Shown here in pieces: positions 44,102 to 54,375 of a stretch of DNA of 64,000 nucleotides. Position 1 is the first letter of the stretch. The number at the start of each line of letters is the position of its first letter. The position numbers and the translations under genes are program-made. Origin of the DNA: Micropterix aruncella (Eukaryota; Arthropoda; Insecta; Lepidoptera; Micropterigidae); the NCBI GenBank assembly GCA_944548615.1, contig OX155961.1:27686414-27750413 (forward strand), read 5' to 3'. The notes beneath the pieces were generated by a model. The model made no database searches and was not told the origin of the DNA. It saw only the letters and a list, made by a program, of their open reading frames with translations.

Positions 44102-44566
44102 TCAATCCGTTGTTTTGCGGGTAGGCCGTATACCGCTGCCGCCACTGCGTAGGTTATAACGGTGGTGGGGGGCCGGGCTCGGAGCGCGCGAATTTTTAAA
44201 ATCCGTCTTGCACTCAATACTCACTGTAGGATACAGTCTTACGTCTTTGCCTTCGGCGTTCGGCGGCGGGAACATTTTAAGAATAGGGTTCCACGTAGAA
44301 GAGAGTTTGTAACTGTCGTCATTATTGAAGTTCGGGGTTCTTTTTATTTCAATGGCTTCCCGGATCATGCGAGGAAAGTAGAATTATTCCTCGGATAGCA
44401 CAATGGGATTTTGAAACTGCATACAGTGGTTACTTCCGCTATCCAATATATGTTCGCAGATCGCCGATTTTTCTCGTTGGACGTTTTTAACGGCTTTGAT
44501 ATATTCTGTCAGTCGCGTGGCTATGGGCCGTTTCGTTTGTCCAACGTAGGCTAGCAATCCTGGTAT
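44102..44566 (-). pseudogene. Penelope-like GIY-YIG C-terminus, second family
   Basis: The minus strand reads LLAYVGQTKRPIATRLTEYI, then KAVKN, EKSAICEHILDSGSNH, then one in-frame stop, then FYFPRMIREAIEIKR, NFNNDDSYKLSSTWNPIL. This is the YVGQT half of a GIY-YIG nuclease with its catalytic Arg and the REAIEI Glu segment, ending as Penelope proteins do. The sequence is clearly different from the intact elements at 25-31 kb. Apart from the stop the frame is open over 150 codons, but RT and the first part of the nuclease are missing (5' truncation at about 44566). Confidence 0.8.
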
Positions 44567-44842
44567 TAAAATGAAAATACGAAGATACTAAGAAAAGAAG
44601 AAAAGAAGATATGAAGTTCGAAAAGAAGGCGATCGATATGAACATTTCAATTTCATACGCCGGCTAAGTCCATAAATAATATTTTGAGTGGTCAAATGAG
44701 GATAAAGAATTTTTTTATGCGTATATTAAGTTATAATTCGATTTGTGGCGGTGCGTTATTGTTTCGCTACACCCATATTGATTTTGCATTTTACCCTTGC
44801 TTTAAAACTGTTTGTAAGCGTCGGTACGGAATCCTAAAAATA
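44567..44842. other. Spacer with moth-type motif
   Basis: The minus strand of 44823-44840 gives TTTTTAGGATTCCGTACC, a one-base variant of the motif at 24835. It marks the end of an unclassified dispersed repeat. No coding region is seen. Confidence 0.45.
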
Positions 44843-45018
44843 ACCTGTCGACCAACGCGGAACAACCGGGCCTCCTGTTCGTGTGCAACACCTGTTTCTA
44901 TGAACCGATTACCGATCCGATGCCGGAGCGCTGCCTGGATCTCACGGCCCACTCATTATGCGGCCGCTTAGAGGATCTGTTAAAGATGGTGCGCGACCGC
45001 CCGGCCGACTCCTGCAAG
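44843..45018 (+). other. Unassigned Cys-containing reading frame
   Basis: One frame reads GLLFVCNTCFYEPITDPMPE, RCLDLTAHSLCGRLEDLLKM, VRDRPADSCK and stops at 45018. It looks more protein-like than its surroundings, with CxxC and spaced further Cys and His residues. It has no ATG in frame nearby and could be a last exon or part of an unrecognised element. The overlapping ORFs at 44684-45179 on other frames are less protein-like. Confidence 0.3.
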
Positions 45019-45329
45019 TGAAGTACTGCACTGGTCCAGCCACCGCGGATATACGTAGCTACGCATACGTGTGAGAAAGAATGCAAAACCGTTCCGCATC
45101 GCGACCGTGGGTACAAGACTCTCGGGGACCGCATATCAAAGAATTGCCCCGCTTGTACTGCGAACGGACAGTCGAGCACTGAAAAGCTTTTACTATGCGT
45201 AATAATAAACAGGGAAAGTGTTTTATTTTGGCATATAAAACTCAGTTCTTACGCAAATCGATCGAGATAAAATTTACACCAGGAGAATTAGTATTTCACA
45301 GAGAATTTACCCTTATATAATTCATTAGT

Positions 45330-45549
45330 GTGAGAGCTAAGGGGCCCTTGCTGAGTTGGCCACGAAGACCCATTCTGTTCAGGGTTGGTCATGCACACTC
45401 ACGGGTCAACACCCATCCGGCGGCCTCCACGAATGACGTGCGAGCCTGGGCAGGAGTCTGGCCTTAGGGCTAGTTTCCCTAGGAATCAACCTTCTGGCGC
45501 TCCTGGACGGTCTGCGCACCGTGCGGCGTAAGCCAATCGATTGTGCACA
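45330..45549 (+). repeat. Rep-A dispersed repeat, 5' half
   Basis: GGCCCTTGCTGAGTTGGCCA, GACCCATTCTGTTCAGGGTT, CACGGGTCAACACCCATCC and CTCCTGGACGGTCTGCGCAC match 55297-55480 almost base for base. The copy ends abruptly at GATTGTGCAC, where other copies continue with TCTGACTAA. Confidence 0.7.
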
Positions 45550-46043
45550 CGGAAGCTACGTGGCTCGATATAGCAATGCGGCCACACACTGCTAGCTGAA
45601 CTACGCCACGCATATGTCGATTTCCTCTCGACTGCCTCAGAGAGCACACGCGTATAAGTGCACGTCGTAAAGCGCTTGCGGTGGTTTAGGTACGGTTTGG
45701 AAGAGAGAAAATTGCGGAAGCCGGTGAGCGGAAAGGAAACATGGTTGCCGTGGCCACAAAACGTGTGCATTGCTTCGCTCAGCGGACGCATCCGCGGCAA
45801 CCTACGCGTGTGCTTCTGACGTCACATAGCCCCGCAGCCGTGCATAGCGTGTGCGTGGTCCGCTTCGGTTGAGTTGTATGGCAGCTGGTATTGAATAAAG
45901 CTAAAGACACATGTGAAACGTGGTCGTGCGCAGCAGTCTTTGGCGGGCTTAACCATCTTAGAAATTGTAAGTGTAATTATAAGTTCATAATTATTATTTA
46001 TCCATTGTGGCGTCTAATTGAATTTCCTTAAACCATTTATTTT
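45550..46043. other. Unannotated, moderately GC-rich
   Basis: A minus ORF 45486-45800 overlaps Rep-A and has no motif. The stretch 45780-45920 resembles an untranslated leader (GCATAGCGTGTGCGTGG, AATAAAG) and leads toward the LINE tail that follows, so it may be part of it. Confidence 0.3.
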
Positions 46044-46400
46044 GGCCACGGTGACTTCAGGGCCAAACTTTTTGACTTAGCGCTCGCCGATGATCCTTGG
46101 TGTGTGTGTGGTGGTGGTCATCAGACTGCAGAGCATATACTATGGTCGTGCTGGACGCGATGTGTGACCACATAAGTGGATATCCCATTTGGTATTCTGA
46201 CCTAGTCAGTAGCAAGGAGTGCTTTGCGGCATTTCGTATCTTCGTGGCGCACTGGGCGTCGCGGCTAGAAGAACTGAGACTCCAGGGCACTCCCCCTCTA
46301 GGTGCGAGTGACTTGCCGTCTCCGTGAAACACATGCTGCCCTCCGCGCTGTGCCGGTTTTAAACGCCGGTGCAGCTTTAAATAAACTTTGTTTGTATTGT
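46044..46400 (+). pseudogene. R1-like LINE 3' end with Cys-His motif
   Basis: GHGDFRAKLFDLALADDPWC then VCGGGHQTAEHILWSC is the C-terminal Cys-His zinc-binding motif of R1, TRAS and related LINE ORF2 proteins (C-x-C-x6-H-x4-C type, preceded by G-H-G-x-F). The frame stops at 46173. Sequence after it remains partly similar to LINE tails up to AATAAACTTTGTTTGTATTG (about 46380). The RT itself is absent. Confidence 0.65.
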
Positions 46401-46899
46401 CTCTCTCCCTAACGGGTGTGCCAGTGCCACCGTACCAAGCTCGTTCTGTCCCCACTCCCTTCTTGCTGCTGTTTGCGAATGCTGCTTAATTTATAGCCTA
46501 TGCACTACCACCTGCCAAAATATGAATGTATTTTTTTCTTTTTTTTTATTATTATATACATTATTTTTTTATTTTTTTTTTATTTTATTTTATATAACAC
46601 GTATTGTAACTATGTAATGAAATATAATGTAAATACATGTATGTGTATGTAAATGTAAAATGTGAAGGGAGAAAAAATGTATTTATGAAACGAATAAATA
46701 AATGACTCCTTGGGGTATTGGATGGCGATAGAAGCCTCTGATCATTGGATATACAATTAAGCTCGGGCAGAAAAGACGACTATAGTCGTTATAACTGCTC
46801 GGGTGGTGGATGGATTGGCTTCTGTCTTTATCCACCTCGTTGGAGTAAGAAAATGAAAAAAAAATGAATGAAAAAACCATTTATTTTATTATGTTTTTA
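46401..46899. other. Unannotated; T-rich and simple sequence
   Basis: T-rich sequence at 46530-46590, a (GTAAAT)-like stretch at 46630-46665 and short chance ORFs. No gene seen. Confidence 0.4.
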
Positions 46900-46982
46900 A
46901 GATGGATATTTTTAATGATTATTCGTAGATTGATGTCGATTGAAATACGCGTTGACATATCAATGCCTTAGTTTTTAGATTA

Positions 46983-47595
46983 ATGATTAGTTGGTACCTT
47001 GTTCAATATAGGATTGAGAGGGTACAAAAGAAATGTTTAAAACCATTAAACTTTCGGACAGGTAGCCTCTGCACCGACTACGCAGAGAGAGTAACAACAC
47101 ACAAATTGCATTTTCTGTATTCAAGACGAAAATTCTTAGACAGCATTTTCTTATATAAAATTGTTCATAACCACATCAACTCTGCATCCCTTTTGGAAAA
47201 AAATCTTTTTAAAATCCCGCGTTCTTCCTCCTCACGTTCAAAAGATACTTTCTATATTCCCTCTTTTCATTAAAACTACGCAAAAAATACCTTCTTCAGA
47301 TGCTCTTGCATGTGTTATAATGAAGATTTGAACGACATAGATATATTCTCAGTATCATTAATTACTTTTAGGAAACAATTGAGTGATTTGTTGTTGCATT
47401 AGTTTTAGTTTATAGCTAATAATTTAGGTACTCGTACTAAATGAAAATAGTTCGATCTGACTAGAAATTTACTTTGTTGTGGCTACATTTACAAGTTTTG
47501 TTAAAATTAATGGTAATGTAGGTCTATTTGTTTAAGTTTATTTGGTAAAACAATTGTTTATGACTGTTTTTTACCTAAATAAAAAAAAATATTTG
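46983..47595 (+). pseudogene. Jockey/CR1-like LINE RT C-terminal fragment and 3' tail
   Basis: RIERVQKKCLKPLNFRTG followed by CTDYAERVTTHKLHFLYSRR and KFLDSIFLYKIVHNHINS matches the post-RT region of insect LINEs (IERVQKKFL-x-FL, then LxxLxxRRxxxDxxFLYKxxN). It corresponds to SRLESIQKRFLRFVYF in the copy at 50-51 kb. The frame is lost after FYIPSF. The A-rich ATAAAAAAAAATA at about 47580 is a plausible 3' end. Confidence 0.7.
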
Positions 47596-48828
47596 TTATG
47601 TAATAATATTATTGATTTGAAGGAAAATATCATTAATGTTTACTTTAAAATACTAAGCTTATTTTGAAAATAATGTAATTTGATATGCTCAAGTTATTTT
47701 CTACTTAGTACGCTTGCCTTAGTACGGGCCTATGCCTAGTTAGGCAGCGGTATTTGAAGAATTATTCAGCGGCTGTGCTCCCTATTTTGCTATTGTTTAC
47801 AATGAAGCCTCTAATAGTGCCAATGCAATAATGTACTGGAATTGATAATATTATGTTTTCTTGAAGTAAATGAAAAAACATAATTTTGGTAATTGTCAAA
47901 TATAACAATCTAGAAGACGTTCAACCAGTTCAAGAGACGGGTGTCTCATTGGCTCTCAAATTATACTAGAGAAGAATGCGAAAGTATGATATATTAAAAT
48001 ATTTTATTTCTAACCACAGATTATAGGATATATAGATGTAAATTATGGATATGTATACAGATATACAGATTATAATATGTTATATTTTATTATGTTATAC
48101 TATTATACTATTATATATAAATATGCTACATTATTTTATATGTTATAACATATGATATTATATTATATTGTAATATGTTATATTATATTATTTATATTAT
48201 ATTATGCTAAATTATATTACGTATTGTTTTTTTTTTAAGACAGAAGAAGGACAGCAGGCAAGGCTACAGGCTCAGCAAATAATACCACAGAACTATATAT
48301 CCATCACCCCAACACAGGCGTATACCTAGTTGGGTGATGTAATCCTGACAAGTTAATGCCCTTTCGAGATTTTCTTCATATGTATTCTTTTAAAATGTGT
48401 TTAAAAAAATGAACACAATCTTTTTTATGTAACTATAAAAAATAGGATAAATAAATAAATAAAGAAAATAAATAAATAAATAAATAAATAAAAATTACTA
48501 AGCCTTACCTGCTGCGGTGGAAGCTCTTGGTGTGTTCTACAAAATTAAACCCAGTTTGTACTCCTCGTTTGCATTTCAGTCTCTAACTGTACATGCACAG
48601 ATTATAATGAGTAAGAAATCATTCTGACTTTTTCTTATGCCCGCGAAACATATGAACGAGACTGTAATTGAGCCTTGAAGACTTGTAATGAAACGATTTC
48701 TGAAGTTTGGGCGGCAATTATCCCTTGCATCGTGGATTCGAAATGCCCATTTGCGATGCGTATTGCGCAGTCTTTACTGAAACAGTGGAAATAGTCTTAA
48801 GTGGTGTTTTGTGCAGGCAATGAAATCT
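47596..48828. other. Low-complexity AT-rich sequence
   Basis: A degenerate TTATA-type microsatellite covers 48000-48230, and (AAAT)n lies at 48447-48492. A segment with GCCTAGTTAGGCAGCGG near 47730 resembles the CTAACTAGGCA repeat at 1180 and 14810. No gene seen. Confidence 0.5.
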
Positions 48829-49553
48829 TTAACCCGTTAAGGACCATGGGACAAATGTGTCCCATAACATCAAAGATCATTTTTGAATGACCGAATGAGG
48901 ATAATTTATAAATTATATTACTTTCCTAGCAAGGAAAGTATTGTGGACCCACTTCTGTGTTCTGTGTGTATTCCTCCACGATAGCGTTCAAACGCTTCGT
49001 CCGATTGAGCTGAAATTAGGCATGAGGTATCATACTTAGGGGGTGCACTAGTCATAATTCAATCTAGAAATATTGGACTTAGAGACTAGAAATTCGGTAC
49101 GCAGTAGGGGTGGGGGTGAAAAGGGGGGTTTAGGGGATTAGGCGCGCGGGGGTGTCTGCTTGCCGGGAAAGTCTTAAGGTGACACAACGAATTTTTTTCC
49201 ATGTGATTGAGACATCGGTATTTTTTAAATATCGTAAATAAGCAACGAACTCTGGTGATTTGAAATAAATAGACAACATTATTACAACTTTTTCATTTTT
49301 TTTTTCGTACGTTTTTTAGCACGTATGATTTCTGAGTTAAGTAATAAAATAATCAAATTTCGGTTGACAAAAATTGAAACTTTGCAAGTATTTGGACCAC
49401 ACGGACACTATGTCCAATCAATTTATAAAAAAATCTATTGAACCACTTTTTACAAAACACTTGACATAAGTGTTATCTACATCGCCCATTAACAACTTTA
49501 TGTATAGAAAAAACCATACCCTAACGAAAAGCTAATGGTCCTCAAAGGGTTAA
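48829..49553. mobile_element. TTAA-flanked MITE (piggyBac-type) carrying a Rep-B segment
   Basis: Starts TTAACCCGTTAAGGACCAT and ends ATGGTCCTCAAAGGGTTAA, inverted copies with three mismatches bounded by TTAA. The interior 48930-49205 is a Rep-B copy with an exact type end (GTCTTAAGGTGACACAACG). A single end of the same MITE is at 36692-36710. No transposase frame is present. Confidence 0.6.
48930..49205 (+). repeat. Rep-B dispersed repeat inside the MITE
   Basis: GCAAGGAAAGTATTGTGGAC, TATTCCTCCACGATAGCG, AACGCTTCGTCCGATTGAGC, AAATATTGGACTTAGAGAC, a G-rich stretch and CTTAAGGTGACACAACG appear in the same order as at 63045-63935. Confidence 0.6.
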
Positions 49554-50085
49554 CATATTTCAACCTTAAATCTTCACTCTGACTGTGACACTTACAGATA
49601 GTAATATTATTATTTCAATTTTAGTTTTTTCCAACGAGTTTTTCCAAAATGTCCAAAATTTGTTTTAATTCAAAAAACCCGAAGGGGAAGAGGACTTAGA
49701 ATTAATACTTATAATTCTTATATAATACCGGTATATCTGGTTACCTATTAACTTATTATAATACTACACCAAATAAACTGTAAAATTCAGCAATCCTATA
49801 TTTTTCATAATCTGGCATAATCGAAAAAAATAAAGCATATACCAGAAAAATAAATTTAACGTTTATAAAAAGATTTATGTATAAGAAAGAAATTAGAAAC
49901 AAATCGATACATATAAAACTGAATAAAAAATAGGAAACTGAAAAATCAGCCATTACATATGTGTAAATATTAAAATATAAATTTAAAAATCAGTGAGAAT
50001 TAAAAATATCCAAAATAGAATTAACAAATCCACAACAAGGTATCTCCATGTTGTGGGTTACCAATACACATAATATGCCTCTATC
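49554..50085. other. Unannotated AT-rich sequence
   Basis: Very AT-rich. The minus ORF 49756-49953 is Phe, Ile and Leu rich, as expected by chance. No feature recognised. Confidence 0.45.
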
Positions 50086-50210
50086 TTCTCACGGGCGCCC
50101 TCTGAGATCTGAAGACAACCTACTGCTCTCGATCCCTAGTCACAGTAGTGATTTCTTCTCGCACTCCTTCTCTGTACGTGGAGCCCGTCTCTGGAATGCT
50201 TTACCCCCGC
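50086..50210 (+). pseudogene. Tail of a LINE ORF2 joined to another LINE
   Basis: The frame starting near 50092 reads HGRPLRSEDNLLLSIPSH then SDFFSHSFSVRGARLWNALP. The FxxSFSVRxARLWNxLP segment is the typical C-terminal end of Jockey, CR1 and related LINE ORF2 proteins. It breaks at PPR, where a different LINE's RT begins in another frame. Confidence 0.65.
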
Positions 50211-51587
50211 GTCATCCCAATACATAAGTCGGGGGCGAAATCTGACGTGGAGAACTACAGACCAGTGGCTATCCTTTCATCTGCGGCCAAATTGTTTGAG
50301 ACTATTATCCACAAATATCTGTATAGGCAGGTAAGTGGCAAGTTATCAGACGCTCAGCATGGTTTTCGGCCAGGACGTTCCACCACTACAAACCTCTCAG
50401 TGTTCACTGAATACGTAGCGGAACAATTTGACTCCCAGAGAGGTTGTCAGGTGGACGTAGCCTATTTTGACTTTCGAAAAGCATTCGACCGGGTCGATAA
50501 TGACATATTGCTCAGGGAACTGGCAACAGTGGGGTGCTCACATACACTCCTGCAGTTCTTCGCCAGTTACCTGAGAGACCGCCAGCAATTCGTTAAATAT
50601 GGGACATCAACATCAGATTTGTACTTTACACACTCTGGGGTGAGCCAGGGATCAAATCTGGGCCCATTACTGTTTAATTTGCTCGTGAATACATTGCCAG
50701 ACGTAGTTACAAAAACCAACTGCCTGATTTTCGCGGATGACCTAAAATTATTCACAAGAACGGGCAGTAATGAATCCTGTACATTACTGCAGGATGACAT
50801 AGACGCCGTGTATCTTTGGAGCATAAACCACAAGCTATACTTCAATACCGACAAATGTTCTATCATGACGTCCTCGCGAGGTGACGCCCCGCTTGTACAT
50901 AGTTATGACATTGATGGCAAGGCACTATCACGAGTAAATCACACAAGGGACCTTGGAGTGACCTTTGACTCACGGTTGACATACAGACAGCACATCTACA
51001 CCCTAGTTGATAATTCTTACAAATTGCTAGGTTTTGTAATGAGGAGCATGAGGCAGTTCAACAACACATTTGTCATGCGCCTCCTATTCAATTCCCTAAT
51101 TCGGAGCAGATTAGAAGTCAACGCGGCAATATGGAGTCCTTACGAAAATAGCCACATATCCAGGCTGGAGAGTATACAGAAACGCTTTCTGAGGTTCGTA
51201 TACTTTAAACAGCATGGATATAATCCCTTTCTATATCCTACGGCATTTATTCTGGGGATGGTTGGGTACAACTCACTAAGTGTAAGAAGAGATTGGCTGT
51301 CAATCTGCCACATATATAAACTACTTAGGGGGTTCGTTGATAATCCGACCATCCTTAGAAGAATCGGTCTATTCGTACCCACCAATTACTACCGTGCTAG
51401 GACTCATGTATTGTTCGCGTTACCGCGAGCTAGAACTAACATCGTTCAACAATGCTTCACAGTGCGGACGCTTAGTACCATAAATGCACTATGTTCGACT
51501 GAGCCAGAATTGGATATTTGGACGGTGAACTTAGCACAACTGAAAAGTATGGTAATGGCATTTCTTAGCAATCAAATAATTAGATAA
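50148..51587 (+). CDS. LINE reverse transcriptase (Jockey/CR1-like), 5'-truncated but open
   Basis: Residues from about 22 are genuine RT: VIPIHKSGAKSDVENYRPVA (block 1), the motif A segment YFDFRKAFDRVD near residue 106, motif B SGVSQGSNLGPLLFNLL near 163, and motif C FADDLKLF near 195 with both catalytic Asp residues. The thumb and post-RT region with SRLESIQKRFLRFVYF follows, to a stop at 51587. The first 20 residues are a different-frame reading of the neighbouring LINE tail and its nominal start codon is GTG, so the start is artificial. The endonuclease and ORF1 are missing. The open 460-codon frame shows this copy is young. It would make cDNA in an intact element, but this copy cannot mobilise itself. 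A 3' end with AAATAAATAAATAA is at 51910-51928. Confidence 0.88.
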   Translation: MISSRTPSLYVEPVSGMLYPRVIPIHKSGAKSDVENYRPVAILSSAAKLFETIIHKYLYRQVSGKLSDAQHGFRPGRSTTTNLSVFTEYVAEQFDSQRGCQVDVAYFDFRKAFDRVDNDILLRELATVGCSHTLLQFFASYLRDRQQFVKYGTSTSDLYFTHSGVSQGSNLGPLLFNLLVNTLPDVVTKTNCLIFADDLKLFTRTGSNESCTLLQDDIDAVYLWSINHKLYFNTDKCSIMTSSRGDAPLVHSYDIDGKALSRVNHTRDLGVTFDSRLTYRQHIYTLVDNSYKLLGFVMRSMRQFNNTFVMRLLFNSLIRSRLEVNAAIWSPYENSHISRLESIQKRFLRFVYFKQHGYNPFLYPTAFILGMVGYNSLSVRRDWLSICHIYKLLRGFVDNPTILRRIGLFVPTNYYRARTHVLFALPRARTNIVQQCFTVRTLSTINALCSTEPELDIWTVNLAQLKSMVMAFLSNQIIR

Positions 51588-51930
51588 ATATGTAGTATTA
51601 CAATTGTTAAAAAGGAGTAACTAGTATAATAAAAAAGGTTAGATAAACATTAGATATACATATGTAAATATAATCGTTTAATATTACGCTCTAACGGATG
51701 TCTCCGTCTCGTTTGCTATAGTCTAGAATAATGATTTATATATTAGAATAATAATGATAGTAATAGTAATGGAGTAGAGTAATAATAATATTATTAACAG
51801 TAGAATTATAATAATAGTCTATAGTAGAATAATAGTTATAATCTAGAATAATAGCCTAGAAAGATAATTAACGATTTGGAATCATCTGTAAGGTTAATTA
51901 TATTTTGGGAAATAAATAAATAAATAAGGA
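51588..51930 (+). mobile_element. 3' untranslated tail of the 50-kb LINE
   Basis: AT-rich tail with many AATAATA and TAGAATAATAG units (51715-51860), ending in AAATAAATAAATAA. The tandem tetranucleotide at the end is a usual LINE 3' terminus. Confidence 0.55.
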
Positions 51931-52240
51931 TAGCACCTAGTTTGTTTTGATTCAAACGCAGGATCAAAGAACACTTGAACCCACGCCCATAAACTATTCT
52001 TTATTTTTCCCTTTTTTTCCTTCTTATTGCGTCCCCTGCGTCATTATAGGTTTATTGTTTGTTTTTCTTAATTTTATTGTTTTGGTTTCCTGCTGAATTT
52101 AAATGATTAAAATTTAATTTATTAGTTTATTTTTACCGCATAACATGTTATTCCACTATGTTAAGGTTAGCTGTAAGATATTGCTTTTAGGCTCGCCTTT
52201 TTGTTAAAGCAAATAAAGCGTTCAATTATTATTATTATTA
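51931..52240 (+). mobile_element. LINE 3' tail with (TTA)n
   Basis: GCTGTAAGATATTGCTTTTA, GGCTCGCCTTTTTGTTAAAG, AAATAAAGCG then TTATTATTATTATTA (about 52170-52240) has the form of an insect LINE 3' untranslated end with a trinucleotide tail. No ORF is attached, so it is a strongly truncated insertion next to the previous one. Confidence 0.45.
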
Positions 52241-52814
52241 TATGGTACAATTGAAACATTAAAAAACGAAATGTTAATAAACTGTACAAAAATAGGCATT
52301 ACATTGGCTAAATATTAAAAAGACCATTAAAACGACAATTCGAAATAGAAATAATCGAGCATAGATGGATATAATTGTAGATACACCGCTCGCACTTTAA
52401 TTGTTATGTTTTTCAAGCTAGCGTCAGTCGACAAGCCGCAATCCAATTCAAGGACGGCGCTAAGCGTTTTTTTCGTAAATACTAAAAAATCTAAAATAGA
52501 TTTCTTTCAAACTCAATTTTCCCACGTTTTAGTATATTCAGAAAAATGTAAATAAATTTGTCTGTCCGTTTATCTTTATATCTTTGTGTTTGTATGTGTG
52601 TCTGTCTATCTGTCAGCCACCGTTACTGCATGAAATACAGCATATGACTGAAATATCGGTGGGGATCGAAAGATATTGACTGATAAAGATGTATACTGAA
52701 ATGTATAGGTATAGGGTGGGAGGATACACTCACAAACACTTGCGTGAAATCTAAAACATCTCGATCGCCGTGTTGAATGTTATTAATATTGACTGACACT
52801 CTTAGTTCTCAGAT
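52241..52814. other. Unannotated AT-rich sequence
   Basis: TGTCTGTCTATCTGTCAGCC near 52600 and similar pyrimidine-rich sequence resemble the start of Rep-B but the rest does not align. No coding region recognised. Confidence 0.35.
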
Positions 52815-52970
52815 AAAGGCAGCTAACGGTTCTCGTGCAGTTGTACCATTAAGATCTGCTCGTAATCCAGTACAGCTCCTATCCAGTAGCCTCCACGAAG
52901 AGGGTCGAATAAGGAAAGGCTCTGCTTCTCAGGCCACGGCAGGTGGATAAGTTCCCCTGGGGGATCCCTG
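52815..52970 (+). repeat. Rep-A dispersed repeat, head fragment
   Basis: GCTAACGGTTCTCGTGCAGT, TGTACCATTAAGATCTGCTC and CTCCTATCCAGTAGCCTCCA match the start of the 56785 copy (GCTAATGGTTTTCGTGCAGT and onwards). After GCCACGGCAGG the sequence changes to the GGAAAGAATGATCAAGGT hairpin family also found at 12880. Confidence 0.55.
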
Positions 52971-53852
52971 GGGGAAAGAATGATCAAGGTACAACGTCAC
53001 CGCGCGAAACTCGGTCATTCTTTTTTGTCACACGTTATCTTTTCCCTTCATTTAACGTAAGACTATGGTGTTTCTTTCGAAAATCGATTCATGCTTCGAT
53101 TTTTGGGAACAAGTCGCAAGATGGCATGAGTATCTCATTTTGCATATTTCAATAGTATGTTTAATCTTCCCGTTTTTGTTAGATTAATGTGACATTAAAT
53201 GAAATATTTTATTGAAACGCACAATGATTTTTGTTTACTCCATAACTACGAATCGTATAGGTATATAAGAACATTTTCACACACATTGGTTTATATTAAA
53301 TTTTCGCAGTGCATTGATATTGTTTTGTTTGTAAGACATGTATTTGTGTATGAGTTTATAAACTTTTCCATAAGGTTAACATTTTACCAGGAAACTCCAA
53401 AGACCTCCCAAATATGAAGCCACTTCAGACTAATATGAAAAGAAGAAAGATGATGCAATTTATGGAGGCGAACTAGTATCTTAATAATAGATTCTGCAAT
53501 CTTTCTAATTTATTTACCACGATTTTCTTGAGATCTAAGTAAGTACAGTGAAACCACTCATAACGAGCACAACTCGTTCAAGACTCTTACTCGTTAAGCG
53601 AAATACTCCCAATTTTTCCCATACTCCTTATGAGTAATTACTCGTTATGAGTAATTACTGCGAATTACTCGCTACGAGAGGTGCTCGTTATCAAAGGTTC
53701 CATTGTAACTGACATCAGCAAGTAACGTTTGAACAACATATACAGATTTTTTGAAAAGGCTTTTTATCAACAGTTTATTAAGAATCATACATAACTATTG
53801 TTTTCTAAAACACCGTCAATAGCAAAGTGTATTTCGTCCAACAATTACTTTC
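52971..53852. other. Unannotated; includes ACTCGTTATGAG-type local repeats
   Basis: Between 53560 and 53700, ACTCGTTA or its inverse recurs about six times (CACTCATAACGAG, TACTCGTTAAGCG, TACTCGTTATGAG, GCTCGTTATC), forming several small palindromes. The element type is unknown. Short ORFs at 52943-53417 have no motif. Confidence 0.4.
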
Positions 53853-53985
53853 GAGTGGAATAGTGGTTAGGTCGCCTGATCATACATTCTTAGTTTCCGA
53901 GTTTGATTCCCGACTGGGTCACCATTTTCCAAGAGGTTGAAATTAACGGAATTGCATTTTAATTCTGTCGATCGAATGCAATAAC
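53853..53985 (+). mobile_element. tRNA-derived SINE, head part
   Basis: GTGGAATAGTGGTTAGGTCG (box A) and GTTTGATTCCCGACTGGG (box B) give a tRNA-like head. The following AACGGAATTGCATTTTAATT and CTGTCGATCGAATGCA match the SINE body at 63410-63450 (minus). The body breaks off near 53985. Confidence 0.75.
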
Positions 53986-54194
53986 TAAACACATACTTAA
54001 GGCGACCTAATACCTGGGAACAACCATATCTGAAGAATTTTAGTTTTATGAGTTTTTTGATAACTATAAGCATTAAATTAAAAAAGTTTCTAAGTGAATC
54101 CCTCGATTAAGGAACCAATTTAAAATTTGGACTCCTAAAAGTTGCTCATTGCCTTGGACATTAAGGCTTTAAACTGACTTCGAAAACTTTCAGG

Positions 54195-54375
54195 GGAGTT
54201 TACTCCTACAATGTAAGCGGTTAGTATGCACGCATACATATAAAACACGTCATACAGGGTTGGTTGTAAAAAAATTGTCATATGATAATAAACCCGCCCG
54301 ATCTGAAATTTTACAATAAAGAGTAGAAACAATATGTTAAAATAGCAATAATATCTATGAAATAAACGCATTCTT
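54195..54375 (+). mobile_element. tRNA-derived SINE, 3' part
   Basis: AAAACACGTCATACAGGGTT, GGTTGTAAAAAAATTGTCAT, ATGATAATAAACCCGCCC and TTTTACAATAAAGAGTA match the 3' half of the SINE copies at 61690 and 63255. About 210 unrelated bases separate it from the head at 53853-53985, so the original SINE was split by an insertion or these are two fragments. Confidence 0.65.
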
